The notes below the pieces were generated by a model. It saw nothing but the letters and a program-made list of their open reading frames with translations. It searched no databases and was not told where the DNA came from. Positions 14,150-20,053 of a stretch of 20,053 bases of DNA are shown one piece after another. A program made the position numbers and the translations under genes. The stretch's first letter is position 1. Each line of letters opens with the position of its first letter. The DNA is from JAENVU01 sp964639075 (lineage in GTDB: Bacteria; Actinomycetota; Acidimicrobiia; IMCC26256; JAENVU01), in contig CAZXCB010000032.1 of assembly GCA_964639075.1 (NCBI GenBank), positions 1-20,053 of the forward strand, given 5' to 3'.

Positions 14150-14679
14150 ACATGACGATCAACCATCACATCCTCAGCGTGCTCGTCGAGAACAAGTTCG
14201 GTGTGCTCGCGCGCGTCTCGAGCCTGTTCAGCCGGCGCGGGTACAACATCTACTCGCTCGCCGTCAGCCCGACCGAGGACGATCGATACTCGCGGATGAC
14301 GATCGTCGTCGACGGCGACGCCGACCTCGTCGAGCAGATCACCAAGCAGCTGAACAAGCTGATCCCGGTGATCAAGGTCAGCGAGCTGGCCGACTCCGAT
14401 GCCGTCGAACGTGAGCTCATGCTCGTGACGATCAAGGCGAGCGGCGAGGCGCGGTCACAGGCCACCGAGCTCGTGTCGATCTTCGAGGCCAAGATCCTCG
14501 ACGTCGGCTTCGAGGCGATGACGCTCATGGCCGCCGGGACGCCCGACAAGCTCGACGCGATGACGGACCTGCTCCAACCGTTCGGCATCGTCGAGCTGCA
14601 GCGCACCGGCCGGATCGCGCTGCCCAAGCTGTCCCGGCAGCCGAGCAAGCTCCGGGTCGTCAAGAACCGCACCGCCTGA
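14146..14679 (+). CDS. ilvN: Acetohydroxyacid synthase, small (regulatory) subunit
   Basis: This 177-residue regulatory subunit activates the large subunit and confers valine feedback inhibition. Residues 6-80 are an ACT domain with HHILSVLVENKFGVLARVSSLFSRRGYNI (given as a region) and the SLAVSPTEDDRYSRMTIVV strand. The second half is the small-subunit C-terminal domain, with a VERELMLVTIKA strand, a VSIFEAKILDVG helix and a final LLQPFGIVELQRTGRIAL. The ATG at 14146 overlaps the ilvB TGA and follows a strong GGGGAGGG site; ATG 14152 is a weaker alternative. ilvC follows 76 nt later, after a palindromic element (14690-14728). Confidence 0.97.
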   Translation: MNMTINHHILSVLVENKFGVLARVSSLFSRRGYNIYSLAVSPTEDDRYSRMTIVVDGDADLVEQITKQLNKLIPVIKVSELADSDAVERELMLVTIKASGEARSQATELVSIFEAKILDVGFEAMTLMAAGTPDKLDAMTDLLQPFGIVELQRTGRIALPKLSRQPSKLRVVKNRTA

Positions 14680-14682
14680 GTA

Positions 14683-14728
14683 CCGTTCCTGCGCCACTTG
14701 TGCGCCCTATGGCAGCACAACCGACGCA
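14683..14728. repeat. Palindromic intergenic element, repeat copy 2
   Basis: Positions 14683-14699 (CCGTTCCTGCGCCACTT) equal the reverse complement of 1735-1751 over 17 nt. As in that copy, the motif is one arm of a nested palindrome. Here GTGC plus GCC (14700-14706) pairs with GGC plus GCAC (14711-14718, one bulged A), loop CTAT. An imperfect outer stem pairs TGCGCCA (14690-14696) with CGACGCA (14722-14728). It begins 4 nt after the ilvN stop. It may be a dispersed repeat, an mRNA processing or stability hairpin, or a partial terminator before ilvC. Confidence 0.5.
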
Positions 14729-14755
14729 CGTTCGGCACGACCTCGAGAGGACACC

Positions 14756-15784
14756 ATGGCTGCCACGATCACCTATGACGACGGTGCCGATCTCGGGTTG
14801 CTCGACGGCCAGACCGTCGCGATCCTCGGGTACGGCTCGCAGGGTCACGCGCACGCCCTGAACCTGAAGGAGTCCGGAGTCGACGTGGTCGTCGGGCTCC
14901 GGGCCGGCTCGGCGAGCGCGGCCAAGGCCGAGGAGGCGGGGCTCAAGGTCCTCACGATCCCGGAGGCCGTGCAGGCCGCCGACGTGATCATGGTGCTGCT
15001 GCCCGACACCGAGCAGAAGCGCATCTACCAGGCCGACATCGAGCCGCACCTCGTCGCCGGGAACTCGCTCGCGTTCGCGCACGGGTTCAACATCCACTTC
15101 GACCAGATCCAGCCGCCCGAGGGCGTCGACGTCTGGATGATCGCCCCCAAGGGCCCGGGTCACCTCGTGCGCCGGACCTACACCGAAGGTGGCGGCGTCC
15201 CCGCGCTCGTCGCGGTCGCCCAGGACGCGAGCGGGCACGCGCGTGACATCGCGCTCGCCTACGCCAAGGGGATCGGCGCGACGCGCGGCGGCGTGCTCGA
15301 CACGACCTTCCAGGAGGAGACCGAGACGGACCTCTTCGGTGAGCAGGTCGTGCTCTGCGGCGGTCTCACCGAGCTGATCCGCAACTCCTTCGAGACGTTG
15401 GTCGAGGCCGGGTACCAGCCCGAGTCCGCTTACTTCGAGACGCTGCACGAGGTGAAGCTCATCGTCGACCTCATCTACGAGGGCGGCATCTCGAACATGC
15501 GGTACTCGATCTCGGACACCGCCGAGTACGGCGACATGACGCGTGGGCCGCGGGTGATCACGTCGGCGACGAAGGACGAGATGCGCAAGATCCTCGGCGA
15601 GATCCAGAGCGGCGCGTTCGCGCAGGAGTGGATCGCCGAGAACGAGGCGGGTCGACCCAACTTCACCAAGCTCCAGGACGAGGGTCGCAAGCACCCGATC
15701 GAGGCCGTCGGCGAGCGGCTCCGCGGCATGATGCCGTGGATCTCGGCGGGCAAGGCCAAGCCCCAGGACGTCTCCGGCGGTTGA
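14756..15784 (+). CDS. ilvC: Ketol-acid reductoisomerase (class I)
   Basis: This 342-residue enzyme carries out the Mg2+- and NADPH-dependent alkyl migration and reduction of acetolactate or acetohydroxybutyrate, the second common step of the pathway. The Rossmann motif GYGSQGHAHA is at residues 25-34. The following loop, GLRAGSAS (47-54), has the Arg/Ser pattern typical of NADPH use. His109, Lys132, and the metal ligands Asp192/Glu196 (TDLFGEQ) and Glu228/Glu232 (AYFETLHE) are all present, as is Ser253 of the substrate pocket. The length is that of the short class I form. ATG 14756 follows GAGAGG. It is the last gene of the ilvBNC unit; a strong hairpin starts 3 nt after its stop. Confidence 0.98.
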   Translation: MAATITYDDGADLGLLDGQTVAILGYGSQGHAHALNLKESGVDVVVGLRAGSASAAKAEEAGLKVLTIPEAVQAADVIMVLLPDTEQKRIYQADIEPHLVAGNSLAFAHGFNIHFDQIQPPEGVDVWMIAPKGPGHLVRRTYTEGGGVPALVAVAQDASGHARDIALAYAKGIGATRGGVLDTTFQEETETDLFGEQVVLCGGLTELIRNSFETLVEAGYQPESAYFETLHEVKLIVDLIYEGGISNMRYSISDTAEYGDMTRGPRVITSATKDEMRKILGEIQSGAFAQEWIAENEAGRPNFTKLQDEGRKHPIEAVGERLRGMMPWISAGKAKPQDVSGG

Positions 15785-15786
15785 CG

Positions 15787-15810
15787 CGCGCCCGGCTCGG
15801 GCCGGGTGCG
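15787..15810 (+). terminator. Hairpin terminator after ilvC
   Basis: CGCGCCCGGC (15787-15796) pairs with GCCGGGTGCG (15801-15810), ten pairs including one G-U, around a TCGG tetraloop. It starts 3 nt after the ilvC stop. It probably ends the ilvBNC transcript, though no strong U-tract follows. Confidence 0.65.
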
Positions 15811-15816
15811 ATGTCG

Positions 15817-15822
15817 TATTCT
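15817..15822 (+). promoter_or_regulatory. Possible -10 box for the Calx-beta/beta-helix gene
   Basis: TATTCT lies 7 nt before the ATG at 15830, which has no Shine-Dalgarno. This arrangement fits a leaderless transcript. No good -35 is seen at the expected distance. Confidence 0.35.
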
Positions 15823-15829
15823 CCCGGCG

Positions 15830-16177
15830 ATGCGGAGGCTCTGGGGGGTTCCGCCACGGTTCGGCGTGATCGCGTGCGTGGCGTTGGTTGCGGCGGCGGG
15901 CGGGCAGCTCTCGAGCACGACGGCCGCGGCCGGGGCGCTGGCGGCGCCGCCCTCGGTGGTCACGATCGGCGACGCGGCGATCCGGGAGGGTCACAGCCAC
16001 ACCCGGACGATCTCGGTGCCGGTGACGCTGGACGTCGCGGCGGGCTCCGCCCAGACCGTGAGCTACACGGTCGCCGGCGGGACCGCGACCGCAGGGCCGT
16101 CGTCGGCGGCCGCCCCCAGACCCCACGGGAATCCGGCGACCGGGACCCAGTCCTTCTCGGCCACGACGGGCGTGTAG
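15830..16177 (+). pseudogene. 5' fragment of secreted Calx-beta protein, ended by in-frame TAG
   Basis: These 115 codons give a Sec-type signal peptide (MRRLWGVPPRF, hydrophobic core to about residue 24, Ala-rich cleavage region) and the first half of a Calx-beta domain (SVVTIGDAAIREG, then VSYTVAGGTATAG). A TAG at 16175-16177 interrupts the domain at codon 116. The same frame continues directly, without a shift, into the missing half of the domain (NVPGVVYGDVRGENDETVTVTLS). One base change from AAG, CAG or GAG would explain it. The possibilities are a recent nonsense mutation, a sequencing or assembly error, or readthrough. The start at ATG 15830 is supported by the signal peptide and a leaderless-type -10 box. 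The parts on either side of the stop look otherwise undamaged. Confidence 0.7.
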
Positions 16178-16189
16178 AACGTCCCGGGG

Positions 16190-17971
16190 GTGGTCTACGG
16201 CGACGTCCGGGGCGAGAACGACGAGACCGTGACCGTGACGCTCTCGAACCCGTCGGCCGGACTCGCCCTCGGCGACACGACCGCGACGGTCTCGATCCGG
16301 GACGACGAGACGACGCCCGGCGTCGTCGCCTCGATCGGCACGATCGCGATCGGCGAGGGCGATGCCGGAGCTCGCACCGCGAAGTTCCCGATCACGTTGT
16401 CGGCGCCCGCGTCGGGCGCGGTCGTCCGGTACCACCTCGCGTCGTTCTCCGCGACCGGTGGGTGGTCGGGCTCCGGCGTCGTTCCCGTCGGCACCGACTT
16501 CGCCGACAAGATCGGTGCGACCCAGTCGGTCACGTTCCTCAACAGCGCAGTCGCCAAGACCGCGTCGGTGGTCGTCCCTCCGGACCTGCGCGCCGAGTCC
16601 GACGAGGTGTTCCTCGTGGTGCTGGAGAGCACCTCGATCGGCGCGACCGGGGACTCGGGCCTCGGCGTGATCCTCGACGACGACCCGGCGGACGGGGACA
16701 CCGACGCGTTCGGTCCCTCGCCGACGCCGGTCGGCGCTCCCGCGCCGGGCTCGACCTTCGTGGCGTGCTCCCAGGCGACGACGCACCTCACGCTCACCGT
16801 GTCGTCGCACCTCGACCCGAGCTGCACCTGGACCAAGGGCGTCGACATCGGCACCTCGGGCGTCACGCTCGACTGCCAGGGCGCGAACCTCGTGCGTGAT
16901 CCGGCCTACGGCGGCGCGGGCATCCGCATCAGCGCGGCCACGACGACGGCGCTCAGCGGCATCACGGTGCGGAACTGCAACGTGAGCGGCTTCAACGGCA
17001 ACCTCAACGTGACCCGCAACGGCTTCAAGGACCTCGTCGCCGGCACCGAGTACGCCAACTCGTTCTCGAACATCCGCATCGAGAACTCGAAGTTCGTCGA
17101 CTCGGTGAACTCGAGCGTGTTCATCAACGCGTTCGTGACGGGTGTGACGTTCACGCACTCGCTCGTCGAGAACGCGGGCAGCGTCGGGCTCTACCTCGAG
17201 GCCGGGAGCAAGGACAACGTGATCGAGCACTCGATCTTCCGGCACAACGGGTACAAGGACGTGACCTCGGGGCCCGTCGCCGCCCAGATCGGCACGACGA
17301 CCGTGTACTACATCAGCACGGGGCGTGAGGGCATCGCGGTCGACGGGTCGCGTGACAACCTCATCGAGCGGAACCTGATCGAGCAGAACTCGTCGGGTGG
17401 GATCATGCTCTACAAGAACTGCGGTGAGAACGCGAGCGAGGCCGGCCATTGGGTGCGCCTGTACGGGTCCACCGGGAACCGGATTCGTCACAACGTCGTG
17501 CGCAACCAGCCGAACGGCGTCTGGATCGCCTCGCGTGCCGCGGAGAACCAGTACTTCATGGACTGCAGCGACACGCCGATCGTCGACGCGCCGGGCTCGC
17601 TGACGAAGGTGTTCCTGGATCCGGTCGTCGACACGGTCGTGGAGCTCAACCGTCTCGACGGCAACGTGAACGGCGTGCGGGTCGAGGGTGATTCGGCGAC
17701 GGTGAAGGGCAACACGATCGAGAACGCGACCCGCGGCGTGCTCGTCGGGACGAAGCACCGCACGACCGTCCTTGCGCAACCGGTGACGGGGACGGTCGTG
17801 ACCGGGAACACCGCGGTCGCCACGACCGAGCCGTTCGGCTGGGTCTGGGGGAAGGGCACGCTCACGTTCTCCGGCAACTCGAGCAACGGTGCCACCGGCC
17901 GGCTGCTGGCCGGGACCCAGCCCACGATCAACCCGTTCCTCTTCGTGGTGACCTTCGTCCCGGCTCCCTGA
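16190..17971 (+). CDS. Calx-beta / right-handed beta-helix surface protein (3' part)
   Basis: This 593-codon frame continues the gene that starts at 15830; GTG 16190 is only the first possible start after the TAG. It holds the end of the first Calx-beta domain (GENDETVTVTLSNPSAGLALGD), then a complete second one (about residues 43-166, with RAESDEVFLVVLESTSIG and DDDP). After a Pro-rich linker, a right-handed parallel beta-helix spans about residues 190-585. It has repeated turns with N-V-I-E-H-S-I-F, N-L-I-E-R-N-L-I-E-Q-N and NRIRHNVVRNQPNGVWI, typical of NosD/PbH1 proteins that bind or cleave polysaccharides. With the upstream fragment it would be a secreted 713-residue protein. No anchor or sorting signal is visible at the C-terminus. 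Without the signal peptide this part could not be exported by itself. Confidence 0.8.
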   Translation: MVYGDVRGENDETVTVTLSNPSAGLALGDTTATVSIRDDETTPGVVASIGTIAIGEGDAGARTAKFPITLSAPASGAVVRYHLASFSATGGWSGSGVVPVGTDFADKIGATQSVTFLNSAVAKTASVVVPPDLRAESDEVFLVVLESTSIGATGDSGLGVILDDDPADGDTDAFGPSPTPVGAPAPGSTFVACSQATTHLTLTVSSHLDPSCTWTKGVDIGTSGVTLDCQGANLVRDPAYGGAGIRISAATTTALSGITVRNCNVSGFNGNLNVTRNGFKDLVAGTEYANSFSNIRIENSKFVDSVNSSVFINAFVTGVTFTHSLVENAGSVGLYLEAGSKDNVIEHSIFRHNGYKDVTSGPVAAQIGTTTVYYISTGREGIAVDGSRDNLIERNLIEQNSSGGIMLYKNCGENASEAGHWVRLYGSTGNRIRHNVVRNQPNGVWIASRAAENQYFMDCSDTPIVDAPGSLTKVFLDPVVDTVVELNRLDGNVNGVRVEGDSATVKGNTIENATRGVLVGTKHRTTVLAQPVTGTVVTGNTAVATTEPFGWVWGKGTLTFSGNSSNGATGRLLAGTQPTINPFLFVVTFVPAP

Positions 17972-17992
17972 CGGGCGCCGTCCGAGCGATTC

Positions 17993-18010
17993 CCGGATCC
18001 GGTGATCCGG
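17993..18010 (+). terminator. Hairpin after the beta-helix gene
   Basis: CCGGATC (17993-17999) and GATCCGG (18004-18010) form a perfect 7-bp stem with loop CGGT, 22 nt after the stop. It is a plausible terminator separating this gene from the sigma-factor unit, without a U-tract. Confidence 0.5.
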
Positions 18011-18038
18011 ATCGGGGCGTGCAGCGAACTCCCTGCGT

Positions 18039-18065
18039 GGAACCGCGCGAAAGTCTGATCTCGTG
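18039..18065 (+). promoter_or_regulatory. Possible ECF-type promoter of the sigma/anti-sigma unit
   Basis: GGAACC (18039-18044) resembles the -35 of many ECF-sigma promoters, and CGTG (18062-18065) is a weak match to their CGT-type -10, about 17-18 nt away. Autoregulation is common for ECF sigma genes. The match is partial, so this is only a suggestion. Confidence 0.3.
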
Positions 18066-18155
18066 AGCGAGGCGTTGACCCCGACGTACCGCCGTCCAGC
18101 GCGCCGAGCGTGGCCCGACCGGCCCGGCCCGCAGGGCCGAGAGGGGGCAGGATGA
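18063..18155 (+). CDS. Possible upstream ORF coupled to the sigma factor
   Basis: A GTG-started frame of 30 codons runs through the leader and stops with a TGA that overlaps the sigma-factor ATG (ATGA). Its peptide begins MSEAL and contains AWPDRPGPQ. The corresponding frame of the ilvD leader reads SEAV and AWPERPVPQ and also ends in a TGA overlapping the ilvD ATG, but has no nearby ATG, GTG or TTG start. No clear ribosome binding site precedes the GTG. The base changes fit a conserved RNA stem better than a conserved peptide, so I rate translation as possible but unproven. Confidence 0.25.
   Translation: MSEALTPTYRRPARRAWPDRPGPQGREGAG
18065..18151 (+). promoter_or_regulatory. Sigma-factor leader element, copy 2 of the shared 5'-UTR motif
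   Basis: This 87-nt leader of the ECF sigma gene corresponds to the ilvD leader at 4442-4531. Positions 18106-18126 match at 20 of 21 bases, and the distance to the ATG is identical. The stem-loop CGGCCC (18125-18130), GCA, GGGCCG (18134-18139) replaces the ilvD stem with two compensated base-pair changes: U-A to G-C and G-C to C-G. Both leaders also start with GAGCGA followed by purine-GCG, and contain an upstream hairpin (here GACG 18083-18086 with CGTC 18093-18096). A purine-rich GAGAGGGGG site lies before the ATG. Confidence 0.55.
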
Positions 18156-18718
18156 CTGCCGCCACCGACTGGGAGGTCGACGTCCAGCGCCGCCTGGTTG
18201 CCGGCGACCAGGCCGCGCTCGGCGAGTGCTACGACCAGTTCTCGTCCTTCGTGTTCGGTCTCGCCCGGCGCGTGATCGGTGACCGGCGGGCGGCCGAGGA
18301 CGTGACCCAGGACGTGTTCCTGCACCTCTGGGAGCGCGCCGAGGCGTTCGACCCCGGCCGCGGCGGCCTGCGCACGTGGCTCGGGACGCTGGCCCACCGC
18401 CGGGCCGTCGACCACGTGCGACGCGAGGAGGCCCGTCGGCGCCGGAACGACCGGTTCGGCAACCAGGCGTCGGTTGCACCCGACGTCGAGGAGATGGCGG
18501 TCGCGATCGTGACCGCGGAGCGGGTGCGGGAGGCCCTCGCCACCCTGCCCGCCGAACAGCGTGACGCGATCACGCTCGCCTACTTCGGCGGCAAGACCTA
18601 CCGAGAGGTCGCCGTGGAGCTCGGGATCCCCGAGGGCACCGCGAAGTCCCGGATGCGGCTCGGCCTGGCGCGGATCGCAGACGTGTTGGAGCGAGAAGGA
18701 GCCGGACAGTGGGTGTGA
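18152..18718 (+). CDS. ECF-family RNA polymerase sigma factor (SigK-like)
   Basis: This 188-residue group IV sigma factor directs RNA polymerase to a stress or signal regulon. Region 2 covers about residues 25-95 and includes RRVIGDRRAAEDVTQDVFLHLW and a GGLRTWLGTLAHRRAVDHVRR helix, which binds and melts the -10. Region 4 covers about 125-180, with LPAEQRDAITLAYFGGKTYREVA and the recognition helix GIPEGTAKSRMRLGL for the -35. The composition resembles the SigK/SigL group that works with RskA-type anti-sigma factors. The ATG at 18152 follows GAGAGGGGG; an in-frame GTG at 18110 lies inside the conserved leader and was rejected. The stop overlaps the start of the next gene by 10 nt, as expected for a sigma/anti-sigma pair. 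Confidence 0.93.
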   Translation: MTAATDWEVDVQRRLVAGDQAALGECYDQFSSFVFGLARRVIGDRRAAEDVTQDVFLHLWERAEAFDPGRGGLRTWLGTLAHRRAVDHVRREEARRRRNDRFGNQASVAPDVEEMAVAIVTAERVREALATLPAEQRDAITLAYFGGKTYREVAVELGIPEGTAKSRMRLGLARIADVLEREGAGQWV

Positions 18719-19680
18719 GCCCGAGCACTCGCGAGCTCCTGGGCGCGTATGCGCTCGATGCCGTGGACGCCGACGAGGTGACCGCGCTGGAGGAGCTCGT
18801 CGCACAGGACCACGACGCAGCACGCGAGCTCGAGCGCCTGCGGACCGCAGCCGCGTGGATCGGCGCGACCGAGGCGATCGAGCCACCGCGTGACCTGCGC
18901 GCGCAGCTGCTCGCAGGGGCTCGCCCGGTACCCGAGGAGCTGCGCGTCTACCGCATGGCTGTCGCCCGCCACGAGGAGCTGCTCGACGAGCTGCCGGATG
19001 ACGCGCTCGGTTTCCCGACCGCGAACGGCCTTGCCGTGGGTGAGCTCGTGGTGCACCTCGCGTCGATGGAGTCGGCGGTCGCCGAGACGGTGGGGCTCGA
19101 GACGACCGTGACCGACGAGACCGACGTCGACTCTCGGACCGCGCGGTACCTGGACGCGCTCGGCGCCGACCCCGTCGCGGGCCGCGCCGTCTGGCGGGTC
19201 GCGACCGAGTCGCTCGACGCGTGGGCCGCGGCCGGCGGGAGCACCGGCCGCCTGCCCTGGGCCGGGATCGACGCCGACCGGCGCACGCTGCTCGCGACCC
19301 GCGCCTTCGAGCTCTGGACCCACGACGACGACATCCGGGTCGCGCTCGGCCGGGACCGGCTCACGCCCACGACACCCGAGCTCGCGCTCATGTCCGACAT
19401 CGCGGTCGGGATCCTGCCGTTCTGCCTCGCCGCGGTCGGGGAGACGGCCACGGGCGCCGCGCACGTCGTGCTCACCGGTGACGGTGGGGGCGAGTGGGAC
19501 GTCTCGCTCGACGGTCGCGAGCACGCTCGGACCGCCGTGACCCTCACCATGGACGTCGTCGACTTCTGCCGGCTCGTCGCCGACCGTCTCGACCCCGCGA
19601 CGTGCGGCGCCCGCATCGAGGGCGACGAGACGCTCGGCGCCACCCTCGTGAGGTGCGCGTCCGCCCTCGCGACGCTCTGA
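18709..19680 (+). CDS. Anti-sigma-like N-terminus fused to maleylpyruvate isomerase domain
   Basis: This 323-residue protein probably holds the neighbouring ECF sigma factor inactive. Residues 5-75 resemble the RskA-type anti-sigma domain: STRELLGAYALDAVDADEVTALEELV, a charged helix and PPRDLRAQLLAG, with no zinc-binding HxxxCxxC. Instead of the membrane helix and extracytoplasmic domain of RskA, residues about 80-320 form an MDMPI/DinB-like domain. This has all three expected zinc ligands: His116 in VGELVVHLASM, and Glu201 and His205 in RAFELWTHDDDIR. No membrane segment is visible, so it should be cytoplasmic. GTG 18709 has AAGGAG 7 nt upstream; GTG 18715 is too far from that site. The architecture suggests a soluble anti-sigma factor whose grip is set by a thiol (mycothiol) or metal-bound ligand. 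Confidence 0.85.
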   Translation: MGVSPSTRELLGAYALDAVDADEVTALEELVAQDHDAARELERLRTAAAWIGATEAIEPPRDLRAQLLAGARPVPEELRVYRMAVARHEELLDELPDDALGFPTANGLAVGELVVHLASMESAVAETVGLETTVTDETDVDSRTARYLDALGADPVAGRAVWRVATESLDAWAAAGGSTGRLPWAGIDADRRTLLATRAFELWTHDDDIRVALGRDRLTPTTPELALMSDIAVGILPFCLAAVGETATGAAHVVLTGDGGGEWDVSLDGREHARTAVTLTMDVVDFCRLVADRLDPATCGARIEGDETLGATLVRCASALATL

Positions 19681-19687
19681 GGCGACC

Positions 19688-20053
19688 TCAGCCGCGGACG
19701 ACCAGACCGCGTGGCGTGTCGCGCGCACCCGCAGCGCGCCAGGCCTCGGCGACGGGGTGCTCGCGGACTGCGACGCCGTCGACCTGGGTGAGCTCGATCT
19801 GACGCAACCGGCCGTCCTTGACGAGTGACACGAGCGCGCCGAGCCAGTCGGTGTCGGTGGTGAACGTCGACAAGGTGCGCGCGCCCCGCTCGAGGAACCC
19901 GGCGAGCCGGCCGTCGACGAGCACCACGTACGCGCCGGCCGTCCGACTCGGGCGTCCGGCACTCTCCGGCCAGGGCAACGCCGCGCCGTAGGGCTGCGCC
20001 GGATCGGCGGCTGCGAGCACACGGGCCTCCGCGCCGGGGTCGTCGGTGCGGTG
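19688..20053 (-). CDS. lhr: C-terminal end of Lhr-type DEAD/DEAH helicase (partial)
   Basis: This is the last 121 residues of a protein whose start lies beyond the window end. The segment VLAAADPAQPYGAALPWP followed by AGAYVVLVDGRLAGFLERGARTLSTF is characteristic of the C-terminal domain of large Lhr-type helicases (about 1500 residues), ATP-dependent 3'-5' DNA/RNA helicases linked to DNA repair. The helicase motor domains are not in the window. In mycobacteria lhr is often followed by an Fpg/Nei-type gene; here the gene on its downstream side is instead the convergent anti-sigma fusion, whose stop is 7 nt away. The frame stays open to the last base. Confidence 0.85.
   Translation of the reverse strand, partial: HRTDDPGAEARVLAAADPAQPYGAALPWPESAGRPSRTAGAYVVLVDGRLAGFLERGARTLSTFTTDTDWLGALVSLVKDGRLRQIELTQVDGVAVREHPVAEAWRAAGARDTPRGLVVRG

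Noticed and set aside
15781..15786. TTGACG as a -35 box for the Calx-beta gene
   Set aside because: It is about 30 nt from the TATTCT -10, too far, and overlaps the ilvC stop and terminator hairpin.
18110..18151. GTG 18110 as the sigma-factor start
   Set aside because: It lies inside the leader shared with ilvD and has no ribosome binding site at proper distance; ATG 18152 does.
14660..18886. A stop-free minus-strand frame of more than 1,400 codons antisense to ilvC, the Calx-beta gene and the sigma factor
   Set aside because: It is a shadow of GC-rich third codon positions: the composition is Arg/Asp/His/Val-rich without domains, and it crosses several intergenic regions and well-supported plus-strand genes.
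1..20053. Mobile elements, CRISPR arrays, tRNA or rRNA genes
   Set aside because: No regularly spaced repeats, transposase or integrase motifs, tRNA cloverleaf or rRNA sequence were recognised by eye on either strand.

Overview
The window looks like a piece of a high-GC actinobacterial chromosome, most likely of the class Acidimicrobiia or a close relative. This is inference from four things: very GC-rich third codon positions, an F420-type luciferase-like oxidoreductase, two proteins of the mycothiol-dependent maleylpyruvate isomerase family, and signs of leaderless transcription. I see no rRNA, tRNA, CRISPR array, transposase, integrase or phage gene. Coding density is high. The longest gene-free stretches are 12194-12424 (231 nt, a regulatory leader), 17972-18151 (180 nt) and 4378-4531 (154 nt).

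Layout. 3-962(+) is the 3' part of gatB, followed with overlapping codons by a PIG-L deacetylase (962-1696). A long hairpin separates these from a three-gene minus-strand operon (4377 down to 1759): a maleylpyruvate isomerase-like protein, an F420-dependent luciferase-like oxidoreductase and an Asp-box beta-propeller. Reading away from that operon are ilvD (4532-6208) and an Fpg/Nei DNA glycosylase (6220-7017). Next come a small secreted protein, a sulfotransferase and an alpha/beta-hydrolase fused to a class III nucleotide cyclase (7108-9702). ychF (minus) and a small membrane protein (plus) diverge around 10800-10895. A kinase-like phosphotransferase (minus) then diverges from the ilvB-ilvN-ilvC operon (12425-15784). 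After ilvC lies a secreted Calx-beta/beta-helix protein interrupted by one in-frame TAG. The window closes with an ECF sigma factor, an overlapping anti-sigma-like fusion protein, and the C-terminal end of an Lhr-type helicase on the minus strand.

How it works together. ilvB, ilvN, ilvC and ilvD cover the shared acetohydroxyacid synthase, reductoisomerase and dehydratase steps of isoleucine/valine synthesis, but sit in two transcription units. ilvBNC has a textbook attenuator: a 12-residue leader peptide with five consecutive branched-chain residues, a 10-bp hairpin and an intrinsic terminator, apparently on a leaderless transcript. ilvD has a different leader. About 90 nt before its ATG resemble the leader of the ECF sigma factor gene 13.6 kb away, with a 20/21 match at exactly the same distance from each ATG and a stem-loop in which two base pairs covary. 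I consider this shared leader the most interesting unexplained signal. The second is the sigma factor's partner, in which an RskA-like anti-sigma N-terminus is joined to a soluble mycothiol-isomerase-type domain with its zinc triad intact, suggesting a cytosolic thiol or ligand sensor.
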